From NCBI GenBank assembly GCA_019925105.1, contig JAHGAU010000008.1, positions 1,302,001 to 1,366,000 of the forward strand: a stretch of DNA of 64,000 nt. Direction: 5' to 3'. Both the position numbers and the translations under genes were made by a program. The notes under the pieces are model-generated. The model made no database searches and was not told the DNA's origin. It saw only the letters and a program-made list of their open reading frames with translations. Within the stretch, counting starts at the first letter, position 1. Every line of letters begins with the position of its first letter. The stretch is from Niebla homalea (Eukaryota > Ascomycota > Lecanoromycetes > Lecanorales > Ramalinaceae). Shown piece after piece: positions 1-11,343 of this stretch.

Positions 1-232
1 GTATTTATTCCTTAACGAGATAGCGCATGTTCGCCGCTCCCCTAAATTTGATGAAGCGACTATTATCGGATTTATGGTCGTGCTCGAAGTCTGTAGCATA
101 TATCGCGAATGATACGATCTAGAGAATGTTGGCCTCAACGAGGGCCGCAGTGATAGGTACGTACCTTGGAGTAATCGTCATCCGTATAAATCCTATTGAT
201 CTCATTTTCTAAACAGTCTATGAAGTCTGTAG

Positions 233-1513
233 ATTTTAGTCGCAAATGGTATGGTCAACACGGGCTGGCCTACCTCGGCTGCGGATCTGTTATACAACAT
301 GCACTCGATTGACAAACGTTCGACGACATTTATATCCATTAAGGACTTGCCGAAGGTATGACAGAAATGCAGCGATTCCAAAATCCGTAGCTATCATTAG
401 TAGATAACCATACGCATCAACAGCAGCGGGAACCCCATGCGGGCCGCTAAAGATCACCACCCGGGGCTCCAGTCCAGAAAGTGCGTAATAATCAAGGTCC
501 TTTGTCAGGCCCTTGCGGACATCTATTAGTAGTGACAACCGCGACTATCTCTCGGGAGACCATGACACAACCATAAAGGGATGGCTTTGGAGAACACCCG
601 GGAACCGTACAAAGGGGAAGACAATATTGATATATTGCCCTGCCATAACCTTCAACTCGCGGGTGAGGGCGATATCAACCCGTATCACCTGTCCTTGCCT
701 TTGTCTTTTGACTATGGCTTTGGGCCACTTGCTGACTCGACTGAGTAGTTTATTACGTCGGACAATACCTAGGAGTTCGGCCAGGAATGTAGAAGAGAAT
801 AGCGATAAAGACACGAGGATGTAGAGGCGCCGAAGAACCGAAGGCATATGACGCCACATCGCATAGACGATGACAACCGCCAACCCCTGATGTATTCGCA
901 ACCAGATCTCATACGAGAAGGTACGCATCAGGCGGTGGGATGACAGCACCAGGACCCCTAGCGCGAGGGCACCCTGCGCGCCGTCAGCTGCCGCTGCCGG
1001 AGGATGGATGGCGGCACGTACAATGAATGCGTACAGATGTCCTTGGTCGCGCAGAGAAAACGTTCTTCGTCCAGTGATCACGTGGAAAACCATGTGCGCA
1101 CATGCCATGAGCCCCGCGGCCCTGTGAATTTGCCGGATGCGAGAGACACCTACGAGGAGGATGTCGGACAAGAAACTCAGATGCCCACCTGCCAGGACCG
1201 GGATCAGGTTGATGAGTGACATGTGGCCGGCGCGGAGACCAGCTTGAGACACAGTCCCTGTACGAACGGCAACGCAGCACGCGTTGGCTGTGATGTACGC
1301 TGCATGGAGCGCAACGTCGTACCGACTCCATGGACCGATGAGGCGATAACGAGAGATGAGATTTCGCAGGAAGAGGTGCCTGAGGATCCACGTTAAGGCC
1401 GGCGACTTCAGGCGCTGATGGATTCTATTGATCAACAATACTAGTAATATGCCGCCCAAGGTCGTAGCGTAGATCTGAGGGACATCCATAATGTTGGAGA
1501 AAGATTTAGGCAA
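233..1513 (-). pseudogene. Ferric/cupric reductase (FRE-type) pseudogene with in-frame stops
   Basis: The minus-strand frame encodes a ferric-reductase-like membrane flavocytochrome. Such proteins reduce extracellular metal ions using NADPH through FAD and two haems. The N-terminal part has several hydrophobic helices, with a histidine-rich pair (HRAAG..AH..FH and HQGLA..WRH) expected to ligate haem, followed by an FAD-site HPFMVVSW motif. The same frame then meets TAG (545-547) and continues after it with an NADPH-side SGPHG motif and a Rossmann-like segment down to a TAA at 290-292. Recognisable codons continue beyond that, then a further stop near 236. All stops are in one frame, so no frameshift is needed. 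The ATG nearest the conserved start is near 1489, and the open frame reaches further upstream. Confident as a broken FRE; metal preference is unknown. Confidence 0.75.
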
Positions 1514-1607
1514 GGAGGAAGCTGGGGCTTTTGAGGACTGGGAAACGCTATAAATAAACTCGATATGAATAGAACAAGTTATTTTGGGATGTAGTGTCTA
1601 CCTGATT

Positions 1608-2761
1608 TTAGATCTGCTCATCTAGGGTGGAGGCTGTTGGGCTGGTGTAAGGTCGATGGAGCCTCGAGGCAGAGATACTCGCCCAGTCCACGAGGCCCAC
1701 CAGGCAATCCGGCCGCCAAGGTGCCCTCAAGAGCTTGTGCTGGACTGGTGAGCGGTTTTCAAGCAAGGTGTCGGAGACAGGGCTTACGGTCTTCAGCTCT
1801 TCAAACGTCTGGACCTCGGTGGTTGCCACAAAGAAGCATGCAGCGGGCGATGCCATTGGCCAGCGCTCCAAATCTGCGATTCGTAGGTGCCCGCCATTAT
1901 CATGCTTCTCCATGAGTTGCATTACAAGTCTCGTAAGCGCCATGATGTCGTTACTAGATCCTCGACACACTGTGCAGCATTCTTGTCCCACTGCCACAGT
2001 GGATAAGCTTCGACCAGGGAGAGGGGCGGGGCGCGACCAACTGATCTTGAGTTCCCCTTGGACGTCAAGTAAGATGCTCTCACAGCTCAGACCTCCATGC
2101 TCAAATCCTCTGGCGGCGAGGTATGCCAGCCCGTCAACAACCTACGACTCGTTAATACCTGAAAACCGCGCAAGCCATACCTTACTTGTCCAAGGATTGC
2201 AGCCAACTCCTGCTCCGACGGGTACGGTGGGGCTGCCACGATCTGACCAAGGGACACAGTCAGACGGGGGAAAACGACGTGATAAACTCCCCCGTTAAGG
2301 AAGGTCTCCAGTGGGGCTAATAGTCGTTCGTGCCTCCAAGTCTGAAGCTTATACGCTTCCTGTTCCCCCATCGTCTTCACCATGACGCACTGACGGGAGT
2401 GGTCGCGTTGGCGCACAGCGATTGTTACGAATCGATCGTACTTCATGCAGTATATCGGCTTGCAGCTCTTCCACGGTGACCCTCTTGTTAAGGCAAGTGT
2501 CCCTGACTTCTCGACTGCCTGCTCATCCTGGACAGGTGACCCTCTCGTCAAGGCGGGAATACCCAGCTTTTCGAATGCTCGTTCATCTCGGATAGGTGAC
2601 TGCCCACTGGTCGTTGGTGAGGGTTCCGGCCTCGACTTGACCGCGTCCGATGAACCAATCTGTTGCTCAAAGTTGCGACGGAGAGAGGCGATAGGCCCGC
2701 GAGGGCCCGGATCGCGTTGAGGAGGCGCATAGTCAGGTATGTAGCGTGTGTGGCGATTCAT
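1608..2761 (-). CDS. Degenerate protein-kinase-like (pseudokinase) protein, two exons
   Basis: This model joins 2761-2186 to 2141-1608 through a 44-nt intron (2142-2185; donor GTAAGG, branch-like TTAAC, acceptor TAG), giving about 369 residues. The first ~110 residues are a low-complexity basic and proline-rich leader with a 20-residue tandem repeat. The remainder follows a kinase-like fold seen in many fungal accessory genes: MVKTM at the position of the ATP lysine, a GLAYLAARGFEHGGLSCESILL stretch where HRDLKPxN would be, and a C-lobe with LERWP. The catalytic Asp of HRD and the DFG motif are missing, so I infer a pseudokinase. The ATG at 2761 is the first in frame, and an additional upstream exon cannot be excluded. 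Its substrate or partner is unknown. Confidence 0.6.
2475..2600. repeat. 60-bp tandem repeat inside the pseudokinase leader
   Basis: Two imperfect 60-bp units start at 2475 and 2535, and a third start of the motif (GGTGAC) appears at 2595. They encode a 20-residue repeat on the minus strand (LTRGSP..DEQA.EK.G). The period is a multiple of three, so unit number can change without breaking the frame. Confidence 0.7.
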
Positions 2762-2958
2762 TCCGCAAATCTTTAGAGCAGGATGGAGGAAGTTTGGCGG
2801 TCCAGCACCGAGTTGGCCCCGTCCCTAATAAAGCACAGGCATACGAGAATAGATTTGTTTCCAAATATAGATTCGAGCGAAGAGTGAGACCGCGTTGGGT
2901 ATTTCTAGCTGCAACGTCTTCAGACATCTCAACGATCTCTCAGTGATAGACCGTTTCA

Positions 2959-5900
2959 ATGTCACGAATTAGAGCTCTCGAGGTGGCGGAGCTCGAAGCG
3001 AATAAGAGACTGCATCATCAAGGGACAGCCCGAGTCAGATTGAGATGGCTCCATTTCCCGCAAGCCAGCTTCGACGACCTAGATGCGGTCAATGTGGCGA
3101 GACTGCGGTCTTGCCTGCGCCGGGACTGTTGCCGGCTGGACGTGCACAATTACATTCCCGCAATCATCGAGGAGCAATCCTTGCGCGATGCCCTAGAGGT
3201 ATCGCGGCTAAGTCGCGAGCGCCTCTTGTCCTGTCCGAATCATGACATACCTGAGCTCACCTTCCCCGAGGGCTTTCGCCTGCAGTGCTTGCACGGCCGA
3301 CACCGGATTGAAGCAGCCAAAGACATCCTTCCGCCCAGCGATAAGTGGTGGACTGTGGACTTATATTTATCAGGTATGGCGTGGGTGCTAAATAAAAGCG
3401 AAACTGACCGCCGGACGCAGACATTGATGCCCGGGCAAGGACGTGCCTGATTGAGGAGTATGCCAACGAAAAGCCCCCAACAGATGGCGAGATTTACCGC
3501 AAACTACGTCTATATCACTTTCAACATAATTGGACGTTTGAAAGCCGGTGGTGGAACCGTCTGACTCCGCATGGGAAACGCTGTCTACAGCAGCTCTTCC
3601 GCAAACCTGAGCTGACAGCAGCTGTCGATACCCTCCTGGACATACCCGCTTTGTTCAGTGGATGGAGAAATGGCGTGTGGCACAGTATACTGGCGATGCG
3701 CTGTGATGATGTAAACATCCCTTTTCTGCTGCATGGTCCAGGGCATTCTAACGTCTCCGTCAGGAACTTCTTACCTACCTGAAGCACATAAAGGATGTAT
3801 GGAGCGATATCGTCTCCGGAGATTACAGTGCCATGCAGCGAATCGATAGGGTTACCGTGGAGGCTTTAGAACTCCGCGCGCCCCGAGCCTCGACGAGGGA
3901 TGCAACCGAGATTCGACAGCTGATACTTGGGGGTTCAGCTTTCAGCTTTATGAGTGAAAGCGACCGCCGGATAATCCTCGGACGAGCATTGATGATCGGT
4001 GGACTTATCCCATCACTACACACCTTCTTCGAGAATATGGGCTATTTGAGGGTACTCGTGGATTGCATGACACGGTTGGTCAAAGTACGTACCGGCGAGA
4101 CCATCTACTCAGCCTTGGAGAAAGCCTTTGTGTCAGGATCGACAGTCTCGACAGTCCTCCAAGTCACCGAGTCTACCCATCTTGAGAGACGCTTGACTGC
4201 CACCGCGTCTGCAGATATCGCTTATCGGCAACTGTGGGCCTTCGCTATGCGCCACTACCCTCAAATGCCCCGAGAATCCTCAAAAAAGGATGGCCTGGCA
4301 AAGCCGACGAAGTCCATTGATCAATCCGTGTTAACGAATTTTGGCGCCTTGGCTGATCGTCTGGGCTTCAGCACCCCAGAGATAACGCGATTGAAGGGCG
4401 GTGCCACATGGGCCAGTGAGGAAGTCGCTTCACGCTCCGTCAGAAAACGTCTCGTAACCGAGGGCGAAGGTATCCCAAGAAAGCGCAGATGGGGGCTGCC
4501 AACGGTTCAAGACCACCAGACAGATAGGCATAGTCACTATGTCTTGGATTTGGAATGTCACAGAGACGATCAAGGTGAAGGTATCACATCCTTCTTCGTA
4601 CGGCAGTCAATCTATTCGGCCTTCTTTGGCTTTCCTGATTTAGTCCCTGAGGGTGGAATATCATCGGTACATAAAGAGGTGGCGGGAAACTTATCCGAAT
4701 CTCTGGCAACGTTCGACTCCAGCGCACCAGGTTATGTGATCACGCATGATTTCCCAAACACAGCGTCTAGGCACCAGCAGGAGGTTATAGAAGGTCATAT
4801 ACAGGACACAAACATGCAAAACTGGCATGGAATCCACGGGTATGAGACTGAGCAAGAGTCACAAGATCTGATGACGGAGATGATGCGTAATAATTATCAA
4901 AGAGTTGGAGCAGAACGTCTGTTACGGGGTGATGAAACATCAGCTGAAGCATCCTTTATGGATGCAGAGTCGGAAGATCTGCAAGCAGAACGGGAGCAAG
5001 CGGCGCAAATAGCACGGGCAGACCATGAGAAGGCAGAGCGGATGAAAGCGGATCGAGAAGCCCAAGAGAAAGCAGTACAAGAAGAATTGGAGAGGGCAGC
5101 CCGAAAAGCACGAGAATTAGCCGATCAAGAAGCACGAGAAAAAGTCGAGCGAGAAGCACGAGAAAAAGCTGATCGAGAGGCACGAGAGAAAGCAGTTCGA
5201 GAAGCACGAGAAAAGGCCGATCGAGAGGCACGAGAAAAGGCCGATCGAGAGGCACGGGAGAAAGCCGATCGAGAAGCACGGGAGAAAGCCGATCGAGAAG
5301 CACGAGCAAAAGCTTATCGAGAGGCACGAGAGAAAGCAGTACACGAAAAAGCAGCACGAGAGAAAGCAGCACAAGAGAAAGCAGCACAAGCTCGAGAGAT
5401 ACAAGAAAAGGCCGAACAAGAAGCACGAGAAAAAGCAGCACAAGAAAAAGCAGATCGAGAAATACGAGAAAAGGCCGAACAAGAAGCACGAGAAAAAGCA
5501 GCACAAGAGAAAACAGATCGAGAAATACGAGAAAAGGCCGAACAAGAAGCACGAGAAAAAGCAGCACAAGAGAAAGCAGATCGAGAAATACGAGAAAAGG
5601 CCGAACAAGAAGCACGAGAAAAAGCAGCACAAGAAAAAGCAGATCGAGAAATACGAGAAAAGGCCGAACAAGAAGCACGAGAAAAAGCAGCACAAGAGAA
5701 AGCAGATCGAGAAATACGAGAAAAGGCCGAACAAGAAGTACGAGAAGAAGCAGCACGAGAGAAAGCAGCACGAGAGAAAGCAGCACGAGAAATACAGGAA
5801 GAACGAGAGAAAGCAGACCGAGAAGCAACCCGTAAAGCACAAGCACGAGCATATATTCATCAAGAGCTTCAACGCAAGCGAAAAACATCGCAGGGAAGCG

Positions 5901-6220
5901 TAAACAAACATATCAAATTGACTCAGATTTCTATTTACGAGTGGCGCGACGGACACTTCTGCATAAGTGAGTCGTTTAGCCCGGAGGAGGAAAATAGGAT
6001 AAAGGCGGAAGCCGAAAGATACCAATCTGGACACTATCAGCTCTATGAGGGGGCCGGACGTACGGTATCGCCTGCCAATTGTGTAGAACATGCAGTGGGC
6101 ACTATGACCTTTTGTATTTTTGCAAAGCAAGGGCCCTTAGATGAGCGGGATCAAGTGGAGATGGGGAACATTATGAAAGAAATAAAGGAAGGGGTAAAGG
6201 CTAATCGTTCAGCTGCTTAG
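2959..6220 (+). CDS. DUF3723-type protein with long charged coiled-coil repeat, three exons
   Basis: Exons 2959-3373, 3421-3710 and 3764-6220 join across 47- and 53-nt introns (GTATGG..GCAG; GTAAAC..TTCTAAC..TCAG) to give about 1053 residues in one frame. The N-terminal ~420 residues match the fungal DUF3723 pattern as I know it: GTARVRLRWLHFP, LHGRHRIEAA (residues 111-120), DKWWTVDLYL, EEYANE..DGEIYRKLR, then IPSLHTFFEN. Its biochemical role is unknown. Residues ~640-937 are an Arg/Glu/Lys/Ala-rich coiled coil of 21-residue repeats, longer than usual for the family. The C-terminal ~115 residues are globular, with ISIYEW and a late Cys. The ATG at 2959 is kept because conserved sequence begins soon after it. 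The 3' end overlaps the convergent patatin gene by 20 bp. Family assignment is from memory of motifs. Confidence 0.8.
5396..5750. repeat. 63-bp minisatellite encoding a 21-residue coiled-coil unit
   Basis: Near-identical 63-bp units start at 5459, 5522, 5585, 5648 and 5711, with a diverged unit before them. Each encodes EIREKAEQEAREKAAQEKADR or a one-residue variant. Shorter, less regular copies of the same REA/REK motif fill 4980-5395 and 5750-5870. The near-identity suggests recent slippage or unequal crossing-over that keeps the reading frame. Confidence 0.9.
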
Positions 6221-9200
6221 ATCTCTTCCTTAATCCAGTGTTATCCGCCCGAGTGGTCGAACGTGATCGCTTGACCCCCCTTTTCGCTTTTCGACACGGT
6301 GGGCCTGAGTCCCTTGGGATGGTGGCGAAGTCACTCGTCAACCCTTGCTGTTCCATGAACCATTCCACGTTTGTGGGGAAAGCACCAATGGCCCGCGAAG
6401 GATATTCTCTATGCTCCGATACGAGATCCTTGTCGTGTTTGATGTAGATGCAGATGTCGTCTACGAGCTGATTGACTCTGAAATCGATCGGCTTCTCGTA
6501 CCGCTCACACTCCCAGCAGCGATCTCGGAGCGGATTGCAGGGGCTCGGGAAATATCTCTTCACGCCAGTGATGCTGAATGTCCATGCTTTCTTACCTAGC
6601 GCAATAAGAATCTCCTGTATCGCAAGCCTGGGGAGCTGGCAGAGGATGAATCCCTTGCACAGCCACGAGCCAGCCGAGTAGGAAGGACGGCTATCCAGCG
6701 CAAAGTAGAACGAAGATGCCAGCAAACCGGCCACAACCACGCGGCAATCCTGATCGAGTTTCGGCTGGGAATGCAATAACCCCCGGACATGGTCCATACA
6801 GGTCACGTCGTCCAGATCGACCATAGAGCTGGGAAGCTCGAAGTTCAGGCGGACGTAGTCCTTCCTCCTGGAGTCGTTCAAGCGATTCATCACTCGCCAC
6901 CATGCCGACTCGGCGTCGATGCTTGTCATAAAGACCTGCCATAGCCGTGAGATCAGTCCACTCCTCTCCGATGGCGCATTGGACACCTTGACCTTGCCGG
7001 TGCCGAGCGAAAGCACCAGGTCAGGTTTTGCATATTGGGGCCAGATGCGCTGGACCTCCCAGGTGGCAATATCCACCGGATTATTGTGCTTCATGGCACC
7101 GTCCTGGACCAGACCGATCCCAGGGATGCTTGCTGGCTGGAACAGCCTTAGAAGTCGCGTCAGCTCAGCCTCGGCACGATTCAATACCACACTCACCCGG
7201 GTGCCGCAGTTGTTGCCCTTCCACTGAGCCGTTAGTAGGACTGTGCGAGGATCATGCGTAGGGAACTTGTGTGACTCACGCCTGCCAGATGCGCACCTCT
7301 TCCCCTTCCTGTGTTGGTCGCGAGAGCCGATACCCTACACCGTCTCATCGGCCGATGATATTTGTGCGACTGGGGGGACAACTCACCACATTCTTGAAGG
7401 GGGGGATTGTCACCGTTGTAGTTTGCGAATATGACGGTCTCCGAGCTGGCCACCAGCGAACCCGTCACGGCGACCTTGATGCACGACGTGTCACGCCTAT
7501 AATCAAAGACCCATTGATCTCCGAGCTGCTTCTGCAGAGCTAATTCGACCTTGTCTGAGGAGTACGTGCCATCCTGGAGCCAACATGAGATCATCCTCGT
7601 CATCTGCTTGAATCGATTCCTCGTGGGTGGCTTTCGCTGGTGGAAGAGGCGCTTGGCTAGGGTATCAAAGATGTGAATGCAGTGAGTCACGCTCCAACCG
7701 TGCAAGAACAGCCCTAGCACGAGCAGGCCCCCTTGGTCATGGAAGTGAGCATCGCGTTGCGGTCCGCAAGGGCCTACATACCTGAGCTTGTGCCAACCGC
7801 CAGATCGAATAGATCCTGCACCTTGCAGCTGTCGCTGAGGATCGACTGAATGACACTGAGATACTCGAGAGGAGCAACCCCTCGGACGCCCCCGCCGTCA
7901 ATGCTCAGCACACGTACTCCCGCAGTTGGTGGCCGGACATCTTTGGTGACGGCTCCCCTGGCGCACAGCGTGCACCGCGGGATGGTATATCGCGTGTGGT
8001 GTCCCGGAACCAGCTCCCCAAATCGCTGAAAACAAGCCATGCAGGTGGCGTGCCCGCAGCTCAACACGAGCTCGGGTGGCCGGCCTAGACAGATGAGACA
8101 GGTGCTATTGCTCTTGAGCGTGTCCCAGGGAAGATGATGCTCCTTCGCTATCTGCTTGTGCCATTGGACTGGATCGGCATTTTGCTGGATGAAGAGACTC
8201 CGCACTTCGTTGATGGCGGTCTCTGCCCTTGCGGGATCCGTGTACACAGCGTGAAGGGCCCTGGAGGATAGAGACCGATAGATCTTGTCAAACACCAACC
8301 TCGGATCAAAGCCTGTTCGTCCGTCAGCTGGGCCACATAGCGAACGCCCGGGTAAACAGACGATGACATCCATTAGGATATGCGTCCATCCGCAGCGCAG
8401 AAGCTAGATATGTCATGGCGCCGATGGAGGGCGCACCGGCGCTAGTCAGCTGAAGATAACGCTGAATATGCTGGTCGTAACCATCGCGGTGGCCTTGAGT
8501 GCCAAAGGCGAGGTCTATCAGATCTGGGGCCCTCTCATCCATGACTGCGTGTTTGATAATATCCTGCATAAAGAGGCTGAGGTGTTTCGCAGAGAAGAGG
8601 CACATGGATTCGCGGCGGAGCTGGCGCATCTTACGCACCTCGTGCAGCAAAGCCTCCTTGAGACCACAGCGTCGGGCGAGACGGGAATTCCGTCCCCTGG
8701 ACATTGGGAATGGGAGAATGAAAGAAAAAGAGTCGAGGAGCGGATTCTGAAGATCGAAATCCAGATCCATCTGCTGCAGGACCTGGTATGTTGGATTCGA
8801 GTAGTCCACTGTGAAAACAATGACAATGCTGGCTGGGAGCGCAGTCCCGTGAGTCCAGATGTTTGTGGCCCAGCTCCTCAATCTCCCCACGACCTCGCCA
8901 AGGCTTGCGAAGTCGTCGGCGAAGATGCAGATCACGTCACTCAAGCCGCAGAACACACGCGCTTGCACCAGATCAAAGAGACTGATGTTGTTATCCATGG
9001 GCCTGTCAACGGTATAGGTCTTGATTTCGTGACAGGAGTCAACTGTGTCGGTCGCAACGCCGTGTCCAGGGTTCGCGTCGGCCAGGAGCAAAGGATGATC
9101 GGAAGTGTTCATATCGATGTGAAGATTCACCATGCTCTCACTGTTCTTCCTCTTACGAGAGGAGAAGCAGTGGGGGAACAGTTGCCGGACGGCGACATCT

Positions 9201-9364
9201 TTAGCCTCATGTCCCACGAAAAGCACCAGGGATGGATGTTGGGTGCTGGCGTCCGGCAATTCGGCGACCAACCTGGCCAGCCTGCCTTCGTCGTGGAGGG
9301 CGCCGTTTGGGGAGTGCCGAGCGTTTGAGCTGCTGATCCATGATACGTGCTCGCAACGAGCCAT
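6201..9364 (-). CDS. RING-patatin phospholipase-like protein, six exons
   Basis: I join exons 9364-8362, 8312-7782, 7731-7387, 7334-7280, 7223-7197 and 7146-6201, giving about 968 residues. Introns are 8313-8361, 7732-7781, 7335-7386, 7224-7279 and 7147-7196. Residues 1-335 are a family-specific N-terminus with no domain I recognise. A RING-like finger follows at ~406-453 (CLIC..CGHATCMAC..CTLC). The patatin domain has the oxyanion DGGGVRG at 473, the nucleophile motif GTSSG (Ser510) and the catalytic Asp669 in DGAMKHNNP, so the Ser/Asp dyad is present and lipid acyl hydrolase activity is plausible. Two acceptors must be AAG (at 7732 and 7147), which is uncommon. Similar RING-patatin proteins are widespread in fungi. 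The C-terminus is basic (KRGVKRSR) and may act as a nuclear signal. Splice choices are inferred. Confidence 0.78.
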
Positions 9365-9535
9365 GCTGTGAATCGAGAAGAGACGTGGATGTAGGGTGCA
9401 TTTGAAGGACGCAATTCAGGGAGATGAGCCACCCGAAACAGGGGTCGGTAGGAACACGCTTTTTGCCTCGCGCTGGAAAGATGCGCAGATTGCATTCATC
9501 TATGTCTACGTCTACATAGATGTCCAACGGCTGGC

Positions 9536-10036
9536 TCACTCGACACGTCTCCTCTTGCGGACACTGCCCATCGCCCCGTCGACCGCGTCCTCAGCACGAT
9601 CAGAGGTCGTCCTTTTAACTTGAGGCGGTTCGGGCTGCCATTCCATCTCCGAGTGGCGCTGAGGACCGTCCTTTATAAGCTTGCGGATTCGACCGAGAAC
9701 CTGATTCTGGTCGGCACCCTGCTGTTCCAGATCCTGAGCAGCAAGTTCCATGACCTCCTGGAGCGTCTTCAACCGGTCTTGTGCAGCGTCGCACTTGTCT
9801 CGTAGTACACTTCGTTCACGCTCAAGTTGCTTGATTTTGCCTTGCAGTTCTAATGCCTTGAGCTCCGCCGTCAACCTTTCCCCTTGGCTTTTGAGGTTCT
9901 CGTCCTTTAAAGATTCCGTCTCCCTCCTGTGATTCCGATGGAGGTGTTCCGTGAGCTCTTGTACGCCGCTCGTATCCTCCAGACGGATCGTGATGTGATA
10001 TCGTGCGGGAACTGATGGCGGCACGGCGTTTGGCAT
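9536..10036 (-). CDS. Coiled-coil protein with basic C-terminus
   Basis: A single open frame of 166 residues, not recognised as a family. Residues ~25-120 are rich in Glu, Lys, Leu and Gln with heptad spacing typical of a coiled coil (LKALELQGKIKQLERE). The last residues, RKRRRVE, look like a monopartite nuclear localisation signal, so I infer a nuclear, oligomeric protein. It lies 171 bp upstream of the RING-patatin gene on the same strand and is divergent from the next gene, with a TATA-like box between them. No intron is needed. Confidence 0.6.
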   Translation of the reverse strand: MPNAVPPSVPARYHITIRLEDTSGVQELTEHLHRNHRRETESLKDENLKSQGERLTAELKALELQGKIKQLERERSVLRDKCDAAQDRLKTLQEVMELAAQDLEQQGADQNQVLGRIRKLIKDGPQRHSEMEWQPEPPQVKRTTSDRAEDAVDGAMGSVRKRRRVE

Positions 10037-10096
10037 GCTTAGGGATCGATGTGGCAGGAAGCAGAAGTGGAATTAGGTGAGGTGGATAATTCCCAC

Positions 10097-10106
10097 TATA
10101 AATAGG
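10097..10106 (+). promoter_or_regulatory. TATA-like box in a divergent promoter
   Basis: The sequence CTATAAATAG lies 61 bp upstream of the minus-strand ATG at 10036 and about 100 bp upstream of the first plausible plus-strand ATG at 10200. It reads as a TATA-like box on the plus strand, and its reverse is also AT-rich. Function is inferred from position only. Confidence 0.35.
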
Positions 10107-10199
10107 CGAAGCAACAACTGCTCCTGGCAGAGGAATAATAATAGAGCCGTGGAAAATGCGGTGCAGTTCGGTTTCAGAAAACTTCTAAATTTGTCTGGT

Positions 10200-10790
10200 A
10201 TGTTCAGAGCCAATGTCTATAAGATACCTACTGATCACCATGATGTTGAGAGTAAACTTGACAAGATGAATAACACCAATAGCGCTTCAATGTACGGTGG
10301 CATGGCCGCCGTATCCATCATGTGTCCCTGCTGCAATGTGTCGATCTATTTCAATCAGCTACAAGCCTATCTTCCGCCGCCCTACATTCTACCACAGACT
10401 GGCCTTCAACTCCAATCACAGCCATTCGGCGATCCGCAGGCCTACGATCCGGAAGATGTCCCAGCCGAGTCTGGCATCGACGAAGCATCCATAAACGCCG
10501 CAAATCTCCCATGGGGTGAGACTTCCATCTTTGAGCCGGACGCCATTGAGGATGAAATCGGCGTAGCGCAAGCCGGCCTCGGAGCTTCGGATCCAGTGGC
10601 AGAACACGAAGCAACTGTGGCAAGACACGAACAGCAATTGTCAGAGTCCAAGGAGTCTATGGAGCGCCTACAAAAGCAGCTCGAGAGCGTCCAGGAGGAC
10701 CAAAAACTGCTCAGGCAAAGGTGATCTTCGCCAGGTGATCTCCAATCGACCGCTGCTGACCCCACCAGGACTCAAAAGTCACACAAGTAA
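10200..10790 (+). CDS. Hypothetical protein with CPCC motif and C-terminal coiled coil
   Basis: The open frame starts upstream without an ATG; the first in-frame ATG is at 10200, with others at 10266 and 10290. The encoded protein has an early MCPCCN motif, a proline-rich middle, an acidic segment and a C-terminal coiled coil (ARHEQQLSESKESMERLQKQ). The frame stops at 10724, but a 48-nt intron (10721-10768; GTGATC..GCTGACC..CAG) would give a short tail ending at 10790. Alternatively, splicing could reach the frame 10735-10935, which encodes LLECLHKVWPDFTRFVG. The 3' end is therefore unresolved. No known family is recognised. Confidence 0.45.
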
Positions 10791-11343
10791 GCACTATGCG
10801 CTTGGACGTCCGAGCTACTTGGCTGACGCTTGTGGAAGATCCCTGAATCAGTTGTTGGAATGTTTACATAAGGTGTGGCCTGACTTTACAAGATTCGTGG
10901 GTCGAAAGGATGAGACTGAAGCGACGGAATCTTAGAGTTTAGATGAGGTTTAGTTGTATCAAATGCATTAAATACTCGTCCTGTAATCTACCCCCGAGCT
11001 CGCTAAAAAGCTCGCTAAGAGCCGAGATCCTCGTGCGGATACGTACCAGAGCGCTAATCACGCTGTTCGTCAAGAAGATGCTTGAGTCATTTGAAAAAGC
11101 CAAAGTAGTGTCTGCTTTAACTTTGACCCACATTGTAAGCGAGCTTCGATAATCATTGAATACCACCGCAACGATGATTGAGCTCAGGGTTCCTACAGCC
11201 ACGCTAGGACATGTGGAGCAGACGGAAAAGACTTGGTCATGAACGCTATGGCACTCTGATCCAGGTTGCCAATCGGATTCGTAGATCAGGGGATGTGGAT
11301 GGAGGTCTATTGACTAGCTAAGATATCAGGATGGGCCAGCTTG
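10791..11343. other. Intergenic stretch with only weak reading frames
   Basis: Frames on both strands overlap here (minus 10939-11202, plus 10943-11152), each under 90 codons and without a recognisable motif. 10735-10935 may be an alternative 3' exon of the preceding gene. I do not support an independent gene here. Confidence 0.4.

Noticed and set aside
984..1391. Second minus-strand frame and a plus-strand frame inside the ferric reductase
   Set aside because: Different frame from the conserved haem and FAD motifs; shadow frames only.
4956..6130. Long minus-strand frames (310 and 337 codons) rich in Leu or Phe/Cys
   Set aside because: They are antisense shadows of the REA/REK repeat, whose codons give open antisense frames automatically; no motif and no start context.
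8468..9328. Plus-strand frame of 286 codons
   Set aside because: Antisense to the N-terminal exon of the patatin gene, which has matching splice sites and family motifs; the plus frame has none.
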